Shown: piece by piece, positions 9,325 through 16,640 of the stretch
How the letters are laid out: each line of letters opens with the position of its first letter
Position numbering within the stretch: the stretch's first letter is position 1
Assembly (NCBI GenBank): GCA_031082145.1
Contig: JAVHLP010000002.1
Location: forward strand, 157,214 to 221,213
DNA length: 64,000 nucleotides
Source of the DNA: a bacterium
GTDB taxonomy: Bacteria > Bacillota > Sulfobacillia > UBA995
Direction of reading: 5' to 3'
The notes under the pieces: generated by a model
The model's database searches: none
Told to the model about the DNA's origin: nothing
The model's input: only the letters and a program-made list of their open reading frames with translations
Position numbers and translations under genes: made by a program

Positions 9325-9416
9325 CGCTTGGGCACCGCGCACAAAACTCCTGCTCGATCTCCGGCCCCCTGCACAAAGGCGAACGATTGCACTCCAGTTA
9401 AGATCTTGCCCAAGCG
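9325..9416 (+). promoter_or_regulatory. Inverted repeat in the pucR / M29-like intergenic region, candidate operator
   Basis: CGCTTGGGCA at 9325-9334 and its exact complement TGCCCAAGCG at 9407-9416 flank a 72-base segment that also contains two GCACAAA words (near 9338 and 9371). This 160-base gap lies between the regulator and its presumed target operon and is A/T-richer than its surroundings. A long-distance repeat like this could be a looped or two-site regulator target, or the base of a large leader stem. A second hairpin (GCCCGG/CCGGGC) lies near 9430-9450, before the ribosome-binding site. Confidence 0.35.
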
Positions 9417-9482
9417 CCGGATTAGTGCCCGGCAGCCGGCACCGGGCGGGGCGCAACTCCAGGCAAAGGGAGGAATCAGATC

Positions 9483-10526
9483 ATGCCCATCATGCAAGAC
9501 CTCGAACTGGCCAAAGCAGCCTACGTCATCGTTAAGGACATGGTGCAGATCAAGGAAGGCGAGAGCCTCCTGATCACCATCGACTCCGTCAATGACTGGA
9601 GGCCGGCGGAGGAGGTGGCCAAGGCGGGGCAGGCCCTTGGAGCCAAGGTCATGGTGGCCTGGCACTCGACCCCGTCCGGCTATGGCAAGGTGGCTGATCC
9701 CTACCTGCCCAACCCACTCTGTGCGGCCATTCCCAACACCGACGCGTGGGTAGAGTTCAACAACCAGTGGCTGCTCTACTCCACCCCCTGGGAAGTGGCC
9801 ATGAACAACGGGCACACCCGGAACCTGTTCCTGGGTGGCCTGGACACTGACCAGGTCGTGCGCTGCATCGGCAAACTCGACATGAAGGCGCAGACCGCCT
9901 TCCAGAACAAGGTGGTGGAGCTCACCCGCAAGGCACGGCAGATGCGGATCACCACCCCGGCGGGCACCGACGTCAGCTTCAACAACGATCCCGCCCGTCC
10001 GATGACCAACGAACTGACGGCGGAGACTCCGGGCCCCCACTTCCTGGTGGGCCAGATCGGCTGGGCGCCGGTCGAGCGGAGCATCAATGGGGCCATCGTC
10101 TTCGACGGGTCCTTTTCCGGCGGCGGCGAGGCGGATCTCGGCATACTGAAGACCCCCATCGAGTTGGTGATCCAGGAGGGCGTCATCACCGCCGTCAACG
10201 GGGCGGAAGAAGCCGCCGCTCTGCGGCGCTGGCTCGAGAAGCTGGGCGACCAGCGGATGCACAGTCTGGCTCACGTCTGCTACGGGTTCAACCCGGGCGC
10301 CAAGCTCACCGGCCTCTGCACCGAGGACGAGCGGGTGTGGGGCAGTACCGAGTGGGGATTCGGCTACCAGGGTCCCATGTTCAAGGGTGCGCTGGGCGAG
10401 GCGGCCGGGCACGCCGACGGCATCTGCCTCAACTCCTCGGTGTGGCTGGATGGAACCCAGATCCTGGACGAAGGAACCGTGGTTCATCCCGAACTGGCCC
10501 GATTGGCCAAGGCATGCGGGAAGTAG
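9483..10526 (+). CDS. M29-fold protein resembling 2,5-dihydroxypyridine 5,6-dioxygenase (NicX-like)
   Basis: A 347-aa protein of the M29 leucyl-aminopeptidase/NicX superfamily. Automated pipelines would probably say leucyl aminopeptidase, but the metal site differs from peptidases. Where M29 enzymes have glutamates in GE(x)xxAP and GExALV this protein has Gln191 (VGQIGWAP) and His264 (LAHVCYGF), and Glu290 replaces the usual His. It keeps the HxD pair as His310/Asp312 (GHADG). The His264-His310-Asp312 set corresponds in order and approximate position to the iron ligands described for Pseudomonas NicX. A non-peptidase role on a cyclic N-compound is therefore inferred; oxygen use would be surprising in an anaerobe. 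ATG 9483 follows AGGGAGGA. First gene of the permease operon. Confidence 0.7.
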   Translation: MPIMQDLELAKAAYVIVKDMVQIKEGESLLITIDSVNDWRPAEEVAKAGQALGAKVMVAWHSTPSGYGKVADPYLPNPLCAAIPNTDAWVEFNNQWLLYSTPWEVAMNNGHTRNLFLGGLDTDQVVRCIGKLDMKAQTAFQNKVVELTRKARQMRITTPAGTDVSFNNDPARPMTNELTAETPGPHFLVGQIGWAPVERSINGAIVFDGSFSGGGEADLGILKTPIELVIQEGVITAVNGAEEAAALRRWLEKLGDQRMHSLAHVCYGFNPGAKLTGLCTEDERVWGSTEWGFGYQGPMFKGALGEAAGHADGICLNSSVWLDGTQILDEGTVVHPELARLAKACGK

Positions 10527-10573
10527 TTCATCATCGTAACCATCTGAACTGCTCTAGATCTGGAGGTGTGGAT

Positions 10574-11893
10574 ATGGCCAGCAATGAAGTCGCCGGCCGG
10601 CCTGTGGACTATGCCGGTGACCACGCGGTAACGCCGATTCTCCCGAGCGAACGCCGCAGCACGTTTGACGTGGCACTGGTGGCGGCCGGTTTCTGCATCT
10701 GCATGTCCGGTCTTTTCACGGGGGCTGCCATGGCGGCCGGTCTATCCCTGTGGCAAGCCATCTTCGCCACCTTCATCGGCAATACCATCCTGGCCGTCTA
10801 CGGCGGTCTGGTGGGAGCCGCCGGCGCTCAGAAGGGCGTCTCCACCACGATGCTCTCCCGCCATGCCTTTGGTCGGGACGGAGCCAAGGTGATCGGTCTC
10901 CTGTGGGCGGTGACCCTGGTCGGCTGGTTCTCGGTGCAGACTGGGTTCTTCGGCCAGACCATCAACGCCATGTTCCCCAACGGCAACCCGCTCGCGTCAG
11001 TCCAGGTGGCGGCCGGTTGGGGCGGGCTGTTGATGATGGTGACCGCCTACTTCGGCTACCGCGGGCTGAGCGTGCTCAGCAAGTTCGCCATCCCCGCCAT
11101 CACCATCCTCGCCCTCATCGGCATCTTCGCGGCGGTGGGGCAGTCCGGCGGGCTGGGCGCGCTGGCGGCGATCGCACCGGTGGCGCCCATCACCGTGGGT
11201 ACCGGCATCACCCTCGCGGTCGGCTCCTTCGCGGTGGGGGCGACCATTCAGGCGGACATCACCCGGTATGCCAAGGACGTCAAGGCCGCCTGGATCGCCA
11301 CCGTGTTCGGCTACATGATAGCCAACACCTTCATTATCGGCGCCGGCGCCATCACGGCCCTGGCCACCGGCTCGGGCGACCTGCCCTCGGCCATGATCGC
11401 TCTCGGTCTCGGCATCCCGGCCCTGCTGATCCTGATCGCCGGGCAGTGGACCACCAATGACAACAACCTCTACTCGTCCTCGCTGGGCGTCAGCAACGTG
11501 ATCAAGGCCAAGAAGAAGCACATCGTGCTCGTGCTGGGCGTGGTAGCCACCGCCTTCGGCGTCTGGGGCATGGCCGACTACTTCGTGCCCTGGCTGGTCA
11601 TCCTGGGCGTCGGCATCCCGCCCGTGGCCGGCATCCTGATTGCCGACTACTGGTTGCTGAAGCGCGGCAACTACACGTTCGGCCCCGGGACCCGGTACGC
11701 CGGTTGGTCCTGGCCGGCCTTCGCCGCCTGGCTCATCGCCTCGGTGCTCGGTTACCACATCACCTGGGGCATCCCCTCGGTAAACTCCATCGTGATCGCC
11801 TTTGTCCTGTACCTCGGGCTCATGCACCTGTGCCAGAACCTCCGGGTGGAAGCGGGCATCGGCTCCATCGAGGAGAGCCAGACGGGCTTCTAA
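10574..11893 (+). CDS. NCS1-type cytosine/purine permease (CodB-like)
   Basis: Twelve-helix nucleobase:cation symporter of the NCS1 family, 440 aa. The N-terminal segment after residue 25 (DVALVAAGFCICM, then TGAAMAAGLSLWQAI) and the central FGYRGLSVLSKFAIP and IQADITRYAKD stretches match CodB-type cytosine/purine carriers. These also transport hydantoins, allantoin or related heterocycles. Start ATG 10574 has GGAGGTG five bases upstream; the frame is open further upstream only through overlap with the previous gene. Sandwiched between two M29-fold genes under a PucR regulator, it most likely imports the substrate of this pathway. The substrate itself cannot be read from sequence. Confidence 0.87.
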   Translation: MASNEVAGRPVDYAGDHAVTPILPSERRSTFDVALVAAGFCICMSGLFTGAAMAAGLSLWQAIFATFIGNTILAVYGGLVGAAGAQKGVSTTMLSRHAFGRDGAKVIGLLWAVTLVGWFSVQTGFFGQTINAMFPNGNPLASVQVAAGWGGLLMMVTAYFGYRGLSVLSKFAIPAITILALIGIFAAVGQSGGLGALAAIAPVAPITVGTGITLAVGSFAVGATIQADITRYAKDVKAAWIATVFGYMIANTFIIGAGAITALATGSGDLPSAMIALGLGIPALLILIAGQWTTNDNNLYSSSLGVSNVIKAKKKHIVLVLGVVATAFGVWGMADYFVPWLVILGVGIPPVAGILIADYWLLKRGNYTFGPGTRYAGWSWPAFAAWLIASVLGYHITWGIPSVNSIVIAFVLYLGLMHLCQNLRVEAGIGSIEESQTGF

Positions 11894-11907
11894 CACCATC
11901 TAATAAG

Positions 11908-11933
11908 AGGGGCCTCTCAGGCGGGAGGCCCCT
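11908..11933 (+). terminator. Hairpin after the permease gene, weak terminator or attenuator
   Basis: AGGGGCCTC (11908-11916) and GAGGCCCCT (11925-11933) form a perfect 9-bp stem with an 8-base loop, followed only by TCTTCC. Fifteen bases after the permease stop. Without a clean T-run it may attenuate rather than end transcription, since the next gene of the cluster starts 28 bases later. Confidence 0.5.
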
Positions 11934-11960
11934 TCTTCCCTGCACGGGGAGGCGACGCGC

Positions 11961-12917
11961 ATGCCCATCGATCTCACGCGCCCGGCCCGGACGGCCGTCC
12001 GTCAGTGCCTGGGCATAAGCCCGGGAGAGACGGTCCTGGTGGTCACCGATCCGCCTTGCGCGGAAGTGGCCGAGGCCTTGTGGCAAGCGGCCCGGGAAGC
12101 GGGGGCCGAGACCCTGATGCTCCGGCTGGCGCCCCGGCGGGTACACGGCGAGGAGCCGCCGGCGCTGGTGGCCGAGGCGATGTCCCAGGCCGAGGCCAGT
12201 TTCTTGGTCACCAGCTGTTCGTTGACCCACACCTCGGCCCGGCGCCGGGCCTCGGCGGCCGGGGCTCGGCTGGCCACCATGCCCAACATAACCCCCGACA
12301 TCTTCACCCGGGCGCTGGACGCCGACTACGGGCCGATCCGGGATCTGACCCTGCGGGTGGGTGAGATCCTGGAAAGAAGCAGCGAAGCGCGGGTGACCAG
12401 CCCCGCCGGCACCGATCTGACCCTGAACCTGGCGGGAAGGGCGGCTGTGCTGGACACCGGCATCTACACTGAACCGGGCAGCTTCGGCAACCTGCCGGCG
12501 GGAGAGGCTTACATCGCGCCGGTGGAAGGCACGGCCGAGGGGTTGGTGGTGGTGGATGGCAGCATGGCCGGAGTGGGCTCGCTGGACGCTCCCATCCGCA
12601 TTGAGGTCCGTGCGGGCCGGGCCCGATCCGTCTACGGCGGCCGGGGAGCGAGGGAGTTGGACGCCATCCTGGCGCAACAGGGAGACGATGCCCGCAACTT
12701 GGGCGAACTCGGTATTGGCACCAACGGCAAGGCCCGGATCATCGGCCATATCCTGGAGGACGAAAAGGTGCTGGGCACGGTTCACGTCGCCCTGGGGGCC
12801 AACGCCAGCTTCGGAGGGATGGTTCAGGTCGCCTGTCATCTCGACGGCATCCTGAAGGCCCCTTCGCTGTGGGTTGACGGCCGGCAGATCATGCGGGACG
12901 GCGACCTTCTGGTATGA
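11961..12917 (+). CDS. M29-like aminopeptidase/hydrolase paralogue with full metal-ligand set
   Basis: Distant paralogue (318 aa) of the protein encoded at 9483. Unlike that one it retains the residues that bind two metals in M29 aminopeptidases: Glu182 (AGEAYIAP), Glu249 (LGELGIGTN), Glu266/268, His275 (TVHVALG) and His293/Asp295 (CHLDG). It should be a cytoplasmic metallohydrolase of an amide or peptide bond. It is shorter than classical M29 peptidases (about 400 aa), lacking much of the N-terminal domain, so the substrate may be small. ATG 11961 follows GGGGAGG. Its place in the PucR/permease island suggests action on an intermediate made by the neighbours. Confidence 0.72.
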   Translation: MPIDLTRPARTAVRQCLGISPGETVLVVTDPPCAEVAEALWQAAREAGAETLMLRLAPRRVHGEEPPALVAEAMSQAEASFLVTSCSLTHTSARRRASAAGARLATMPNITPDIFTRALDADYGPIRDLTLRVGEILERSSEARVTSPAGTDLTLNLAGRAAVLDTGIYTEPGSFGNLPAGEAYIAPVEGTAEGLVVVDGSMAGVGSLDAPIRIEVRAGRARSVYGGRGARELDAILAQQGDDARNLGELGIGTNGKARIIGHILEDEKVLGTVHVALGANASFGGMVQVACHLDGILKAPSLWVDGRQIMRDGDLLV

Positions 12918-12929
12918 AGGGAGAGGCTC

Positions 12930-13631
12930 ATGAAGATCAAGGTGATCATCCCGAACTCGTCCGGCGAGTTCCGGAACGCCCAAGTTGAGCACCGGAAGTC
13001 CGTAGCCCACCCGGGCACGACCGTGGATGTGGTGGGGCTCCCCCGCGGTCCGGTGTCGGTCGAGTCCGCCGCCGACGACACGCGGGCCGCCCCGCACCTG
13101 CTGGAGGAGGTGCACCGGGCGGCGGCGGAGGGCTATGATGGCGTCACGGTGGACTGTGCCGCCGACGTGGCTCTGCGGGCGGTCAAGGAAGTGGCCGACA
13201 TCCCCGTGGCCAGTGCCGGCGAGGCATCGTTCCTGCTCGCCCTGGCGGTCGGCGATCGCTTTGGTGTGATCACCGTCCTGCCGGCAACGGCGGCCAGCAT
13301 CCGGCACAACATCAACGCCCTGGGACTCGGGGAGCGCTGCGCCTGCGTCCGGGCGGTGGACATTCCCGTCCTGGACCTGGACACCCGGCCCGAGGTGGAA
13401 GAGCGGATACTGCAGGAGTGCCGGCAGGCCATTGACGTGGACGCGGCCGATGTGATCGTGCTCGGCTGCACCGGCATGGCCCGTCTGGCCAAGCGCCTGG
13501 GCGAGAGACTGCCCGTGCCCGTGGTCGAACCCGGCGCCGCTGGGGTGAAGCTGGCCGAAGTTCTGGCCGCCCTGCGACTGCGGCCGAGCCGCCGGGCTTA
13601 TCCCCGGCCGGCCCCCAAGCCGGTCAGATAG
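12930..13631 (+). CDS. Asp/Glu/hydantoin racemase superfamily protein (HyuE-like)
   Basis: A 233-aa cofactor-independent racemase/isomerase of the superfamily that includes hydantoin racemase, aspartate racemase and maleate isomerase. The N terminus (KVIIPNSSGEF) corresponds to the VxNPNTS segment of HyuE, followed by GPVSVES. The paired catalytic cysteines are present: one in the GVTVDCAAD segment (about residue 75) and one in VLGCTGMA (about residue 177). HyuE racemises 5-substituted hydantoins and NicE-type relatives isomerise maleate; either would suit a heterocycle pathway. ATG 12930 is preceded by GAAGGGAGAGG, 12 bases after the preceding stop, so it is cotranscribed. Confidence 0.82.
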   Translation: MKIKVIIPNSSGEFRNAQVEHRKSVAHPGTTVDVVGLPRGPVSVESAADDTRAAPHLLEEVHRAAAEGYDGVTVDCAADVALRAVKEVADIPVASAGEASFLLALAVGDRFGVITVLPATAASIRHNINALGLGERCACVRAVDIPVLDLDTRPEVEERILQECRQAIDVDAADVIVLGCTGMARLAKRLGERLPVPVVEPGAAGVKLAEVLAALRLRPSRRAYPRPAPKPVR

Positions 13632-13660
13632 ACCATACCTTGCTGTCGGAGGAGATTGCC

Positions 13661-14230
13661 TTGGAGGTAACCACGGCCATAGCTGAACGTCGCAGTGTGC
13701 GGCGTTTTTCTGACCGAAGCGTCGATCCCCGGGAACTGGGGCGGTTGGTGGAAGCGGCCGCCTGCGCGCCCAGCGGCTCCAACGTTCAGGCCTGGCACTT
13801 CGTCGTGGTCGCCGGCCGGGATCGTCTGACGGCGCTCAAGAGTGTATCTCCCGGCATCTTCGCCCTGCCGCCGGCCATGATCGCCATCTGCGTGGACCGG
13901 GGCCGGGCTATGGCCAGGGGAGGAGCCGGCGGAAGCCTCCTCGGGCTGATGGACGCGTGTTTCGCGGCTCAGAATATCCTGTTGGCGGCCCATGCGCGAG
14001 GACTGGGAACCTGTGTCATCCGCTCCTTTCACCAGGCGGCGGTGGGCAAGCTCCTGCAGTGCCCGCCGGAGGTCGTGCCGGAAATCCTGGTCACGGTAGG
14101 CTATCCCGAGGGGCCGCTCCCGCGCGGGCCACGGCGCCGGTCGTGGGCGGAAATCGCCCACCTGGAACGGCACGGCGGCGATCCCTCGGCGCTGGGACTG
14201 GAAGGAGGCGAAGCCGTTGACCCTGGATAG
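13661..14230 (+). CDS. Nitroreductase-family flavoprotein
   Basis: FMN-dependent oxidoreductase of the nitroreductase fold, 189 aa. The N terminus has the typical IAERRSVRRFSDRSV flavin-phosphate-binding segment, and CAPSGSNVQAWHFVVV contributes the second flavin contact. The middle ACFAAQNILLAAHARGLGTC is the usual dimer/FMN helix. An in-frame TTG occurs at 13640, but TTG 13661 lies seven bases from GGAGGAG and starts MEVTTAIAERRS, so it is preferred. Family members reduce nitro groups, enones or heterocycle double bonds; here a reductive step in the same catabolic island is possible. It overlaps the next small gene by 14 bases. Confidence 0.85.
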   Translation: MEVTTAIAERRSVRRFSDRSVDPRELGRLVEAAACAPSGSNVQAWHFVVVAGRDRLTALKSVSPGIFALPPAMIAICVDRGRAMARGGAGGSLLGLMDACFAAQNILLAAHARGLGTCVIRSFHQAAVGKLLQCPPEVVPEILVTVGYPEGPLPRGPRRRSWAEIAHLERHGGDPSALGLEGGEAVDPG

Positions 14231-14528
14231 TGAAGGGGGCCCGTTCAGGGAGAACCTGCGGCAACTGCTGTGTTACCTGGCCGCCAGTGCCCGCGGGCTG
14301 ATGAGTGAGCCCGCGGAGTACGGACCCCTCCGCTTGATGGAGGCTGCAAGTCGCTTGATCGGGGCGATGACGGCGGCGGGCATGGGCGATCCGGGCCTGG
14401 AACAGGCTCTTCGTCAGATCGAACGGGGCAAGGAAGAACTCATGAGTGGCCTGGACAGTTTCGCCGAGTTGGCCGACGCGGTCCTGGAGGCCCTGCTCGA
14501 TCTGGACGCGGCCGGCCCCGGCCGCTAG
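14217..14528 (+). CDS. Small helical protein of unknown function
   Basis: Predicted 103-aa soluble, helix-rich acidic protein. TTG 14217 has GGAGGCG eight bases upstream and lies inside the end of the nitroreductase gene, a typical coupled arrangement. A notable stretch is LLCYLAASARGLMSEP followed by YGPLRLMEAASRLIGAM. I do not recognise a catalytic motif, signal peptide or membrane segment. It weakly recalls small DUF-type proteins found beside oxidoreductases, but this is not secure. It closes the PucR-linked operon, ahead of a strong bidirectional hairpin. Confidence 0.65.
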   Translation: MTLDSEGGPFRENLRQLLCYLAASARGLMSEPAEYGPLRLMEAASRLIGAMTAAGMGDPGLEQALRQIERGKEELMSGLDSFAELADAVLEALLDLDAAGPGR

Positions 14529-14539
14529 ACCGGGCAGGG

Positions 14540-14581
14540 AGAGAGGGAGGGAGCGGACTGCAGCCCGCCCCCTCCCTCTCT
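14540..14581. terminator. Bidirectional terminator between convergent genes
   Basis: AGAGAGGGAGG (14540-14550) pairs perfectly with CCTCCCTCTCT (14571-14581), and an inner GCGG/CCGC pairing lengthens the stem. It sits exactly between the end of the plus-strand cluster and the end of the minus-strand LysM gene. The pyrimidine run of the right arm follows on the plus strand, but there is no pure T-tract. Confidence 0.6.
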
Positions 14582-14582
14582 G

Positions 14583-16169
14583 TCACCCGCTCAGGAGCTG
14601 GTAGTTCCCTCTCACCGGGTCGAAGCGGAAGAGCAGCACCCGGCCGCTGAGATCGCCCTGGGGGGTGGGTTGAACGGGATCGCCCAGCCGGCGGGGGTTG
14701 TTGGCCGCGTTATACAGGAAGGTGTTGCCGATCACCGAGCCCTCGCCCCGGGCCACCCCGATGAAGACACGAGCCTCGGTCACCGGGGCCAGCCCGAAGA
14801 AACAGATCTGGATGCTATTATCCGGGTTTAGCAGGAGCTGCACCGTGTTGGGGGTCTCGGTGAAGAAGAACGGGACCCGGTCCCAGGTAACCACAAAGCG
14901 CGTCCCATTCAGGGCGGCGTCAGCGAAGGAGTCCACGAACACGCCGCCCGTAGGCGGCGCTCCCGGCGTGAACAGGTCGGTCCAGAAGGCGGCAATCCGT
15001 GGCGGCCCTTCCACCAGTTGGTCCAAGGTAGGGAAGAAAGTCGTGTCGCCCTCGTCGAAAGTCACGTTGCCGTTGGAGTTGACCCAGAGGCCGCGGGGCC
15101 GGATGTTTCCGAAGAAGCGGAACTGGAAGTCCTCCGGGAAGGGAACGAACACCGTGTCGTCGTCCCCCAGGGGCAGTTGCCGGCCGAAGGGAGCCGGATG
15201 GCAGTCCGGGAAACCCGGCGGCGGTACCGGCAAGGGTGGCCGCGGGATGGGGGCGGGGATGATCAGGATCAGGCCGGGGATGGCGGCCAGCAACGGGTTG
15301 AGGGCGCCGATGGCCTGGGGCCGGACGTCAAACTGCAGGGCAATGCTTTCTACGGAGTCCCCCTCCTGGATGACGTATCGTCTCAGGTCGAATACGGGTA
15401 TAAGCGGCACACCGGCTACCGGCACCACCACGAACTCGCCGGGGAAGATGAGTTCGGGGTCGGCGATCTGCGGGTTGGCCGCCCGGAGATCGCCCACCGT
15501 CACCCCGAAGCGGCCGGCGATCACCTCCAGGGTGTCTCCCGGGCCCACCACGTAGAGGATGGCCTGAACCGGCGGGGGCGGTGGGTCGGCCACCGTCGGC
15601 ACGTACAGGACCTGGCCGGGGAAGAGCCGGACGGGATCTGCCAAGGGGTTGGCCTGGCGCAGCGAACCTGTGCTCACGCCAAAGGCGGCCGCGATATCTC
15701 CCAGCGTGTCTCCGGGCTGCACCAGATACTCGAAGGCGGCCCGCTGTACCACGGGGAGAGTCGGCTGGACCAGGGGAACTCGCAGCACCTGGCCGGGAAA
15801 GATGCGGTCCGGATCGGCCACCTCGGGGTTGGCACGGATCAGCCGGTCCCGGGGAATCCCAAAACGGTCGGCGACGGCGGTCAGGGTGTCACCGGGCCGC
15901 ACCACGTACAGCACTGATGTTCCACCGTCGGGATCGGGGGAGAGGAACGGGAAGGGCCGGGCGGTGCCCGGCTTGGATGGGGTCTTACGCACCTTGGTGG
16001 GCACCGGCTCGGTGGCCGGCGGCGGCGGTTCAGCGGTGGCCGGAGGGTGCGGCGGGCGGACAACCCGGCGGGTGCGCAGAGTGCTGGCAACCCAACCCCC
16101 CCGGACCGGCGTGCGGGTTGGGCCACGGTGAGCCCTCAGACGCCGGGCAGGCCTGTTACGGACAGGCAT
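14583..16169 (-). CDS. Four-LysM protein with C-terminal nidogen-like (NIDO) domain
   Basis: A 528-aa protein. After an Arg- then Pro-rich N-terminal 85 residues come four LysM repeats at about 87-132, 147-191, 206-250 and 264-306 (each with PGDTL or equivalent and an FPGQ-like turn). A proline linker follows, then a domain from about 345 to 525 with FRFFG, LWVNSNGNVTF, RIAAFWTDL and FVVTWDRVPFF, the pattern of NIDO domains from metazoan nidogen and some bacteria. LysM binds peptidoglycan or chitin-like polymers. No signal peptide is visible, which would fit a spore-coat/cortex-associated protein or a wrong start; ATG 16169 has GGAGAG upstream. Monocistronic on the minus strand. Confidence 0.85.
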   Translation of the reverse strand: MPVRNRPARRLRAHRGPTRTPVRGGWVASTLRTRRVVRPPHPPATAEPPPPATEPVPTKVRKTPSKPGTARPFPFLSPDPDGGTSVLYVVRPGDTLTAVADRFGIPRDRLIRANPEVADPDRIFPGQVLRVPLVQPTLPVVQRAAFEYLVQPGDTLGDIAAAFGVSTGSLRQANPLADPVRLFPGQVLYVPTVADPPPPPVQAILYVVGPGDTLEVIAGRFGVTVGDLRAANPQIADPELIFPGEFVVVPVAGVPLIPVFDLRRYVIQEGDSVESIALQFDVRPQAIGALNPLLAAIPGLILIIPAPIPRPPLPVPPPGFPDCHPAPFGRQLPLGDDDTVFVPFPEDFQFRFFGNIRPRGLWVNSNGNVTFDEGDTTFFPTLDQLVEGPPRIAAFWTDLFTPGAPPTGGVFVDSFADAALNGTRFVVTWDRVPFFFTETPNTVQLLLNPDNSIQICFFGLAPVTEARVFIGVARGEGSVIGNTFLYNAANNPRRLGDPVQPTPQGDLSGRVLLFRFDPVRGNYQLLSG

Positions 16170-16361
16170 GCGCTTCTCTCCTTCCTTGCGAGGAGTTGCC
16201 GGCCGGGGGTACCCGGGACGGCGGTCCTGGGACCGTTATCCCAGTCGACCGCTACAGCCTATGCCGGGAACCGGGGAAGGGACCGGAAATGGACGCCGGC
16301 TGACGACGGCGTCGATTAGACGCGCCGGCGCCGGCCAATATTACGGGAGGAGGTGATCGAA

Positions 16362-16520
16362 ATGGCGCAGGGCATCCATTGCGGGGTGGAGGAATGTGTC
16401 CATAACCAGCAGCGGAGATGCGTGGCGGACAGCATCCGAGTGCGGTCCCGGGCCGTCACCGGCGGCAACTGCAAGCACTCCGAGGACACATGCTGTGAGA
16501 CCTTCAAGCCCAGGAGCTAG
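16362..16520 (+). CDS. DUF1540-family cysteine-rich micro-protein
   Basis: A 52-aa protein. ATG 16362 follows GGGAGGAGG. The residues IHCGVEECVHN, then RRCVAD.I.V, then CKHSEDTCCETF reproduce the spacing of the DUF1540 domain, common in sporulating and other Bacillota, often in tandem. Six cysteines (residues 7, 12, 20, 37, 44, 45) and a His suggest a small metal-binding or disulfide-stabilised fold. Function is unknown in the family. It is followed by a strong hairpin at 16542 and appears to be transcribed alone. Confidence 0.85.
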   Translation: MAQGIHCGVEECVHNQQRRCVADSIRVRSRAVTGGNCKHSEDTCCETFKPRS

Positions 16521-16541
16521 CCAGGTCGAGTTGAGCGCTGT

Positions 16542-16580
16542 TCCCTGCGATGCGCCCGGCTTGCGGGCGCATCGCAGGGA
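16542..16580. terminator. Perfect 17-bp hairpin downstream of the DUF1540 gene
   Basis: The arms 16542-16558 and 16564-16580 are exact reverse complements (17 bp, core TGCGATGCGCCCG) around a 5-base loop GCTTG. It starts 22 bases after the DUF1540 stop and lies just before the promoter of the toxin-antitoxin pair. No T-run follows on either side, so it may be a factor-assisted terminator, a processing signal, or a protein-binding palindrome. Confidence 0.55.
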
Positions 16581-16605
16581 CCCGAGTGGACGTCCGGGCG
16601 CTCTT

Positions 16606-16634
16606 TTGACCGGGCCTCCAGAACCTGGTACAAT
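16606..16634 (+). promoter_or_regulatory. Sigma-A promoter of the MNT/HEPN pair (leaderless)
   Basis: TTGACC (16606-16611), a 17-base spacer and TACAAT (16629-16634) give a near-consensus promoter. Transcription should start about seven bases after the -10, i.e. at or next to the GTG start codon at 16641. No Shine-Dalgarno sequence precedes that codon. The message is therefore predicted to be leaderless. Confidence 0.75.
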
Positions 16635-16640
16635 GTCTGC

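Noticed and set aside
9198-10487. 429-residue minus-strand frame across the pucR/NicX-like junction
   Set aside because: Opposes two well-supported genes, has no recognisable domain, and its composition is that of reversed high-GC codons.
9483-10526. Plain leucyl aminopeptidase annotation
   Set aside because: The peptidase metal ligands are replaced; only the HxD pair remains, so a peptidase name would mislead.
11820-13307. Long open frame on the minus strand opposite the M29-like and racemase genes
   Set aside because: High-G+C codon bias keeps the antisense frame open. The translation is Gly/His/Arg-rich with no recognisable domain, and the plus-strand genes are clear homologues.
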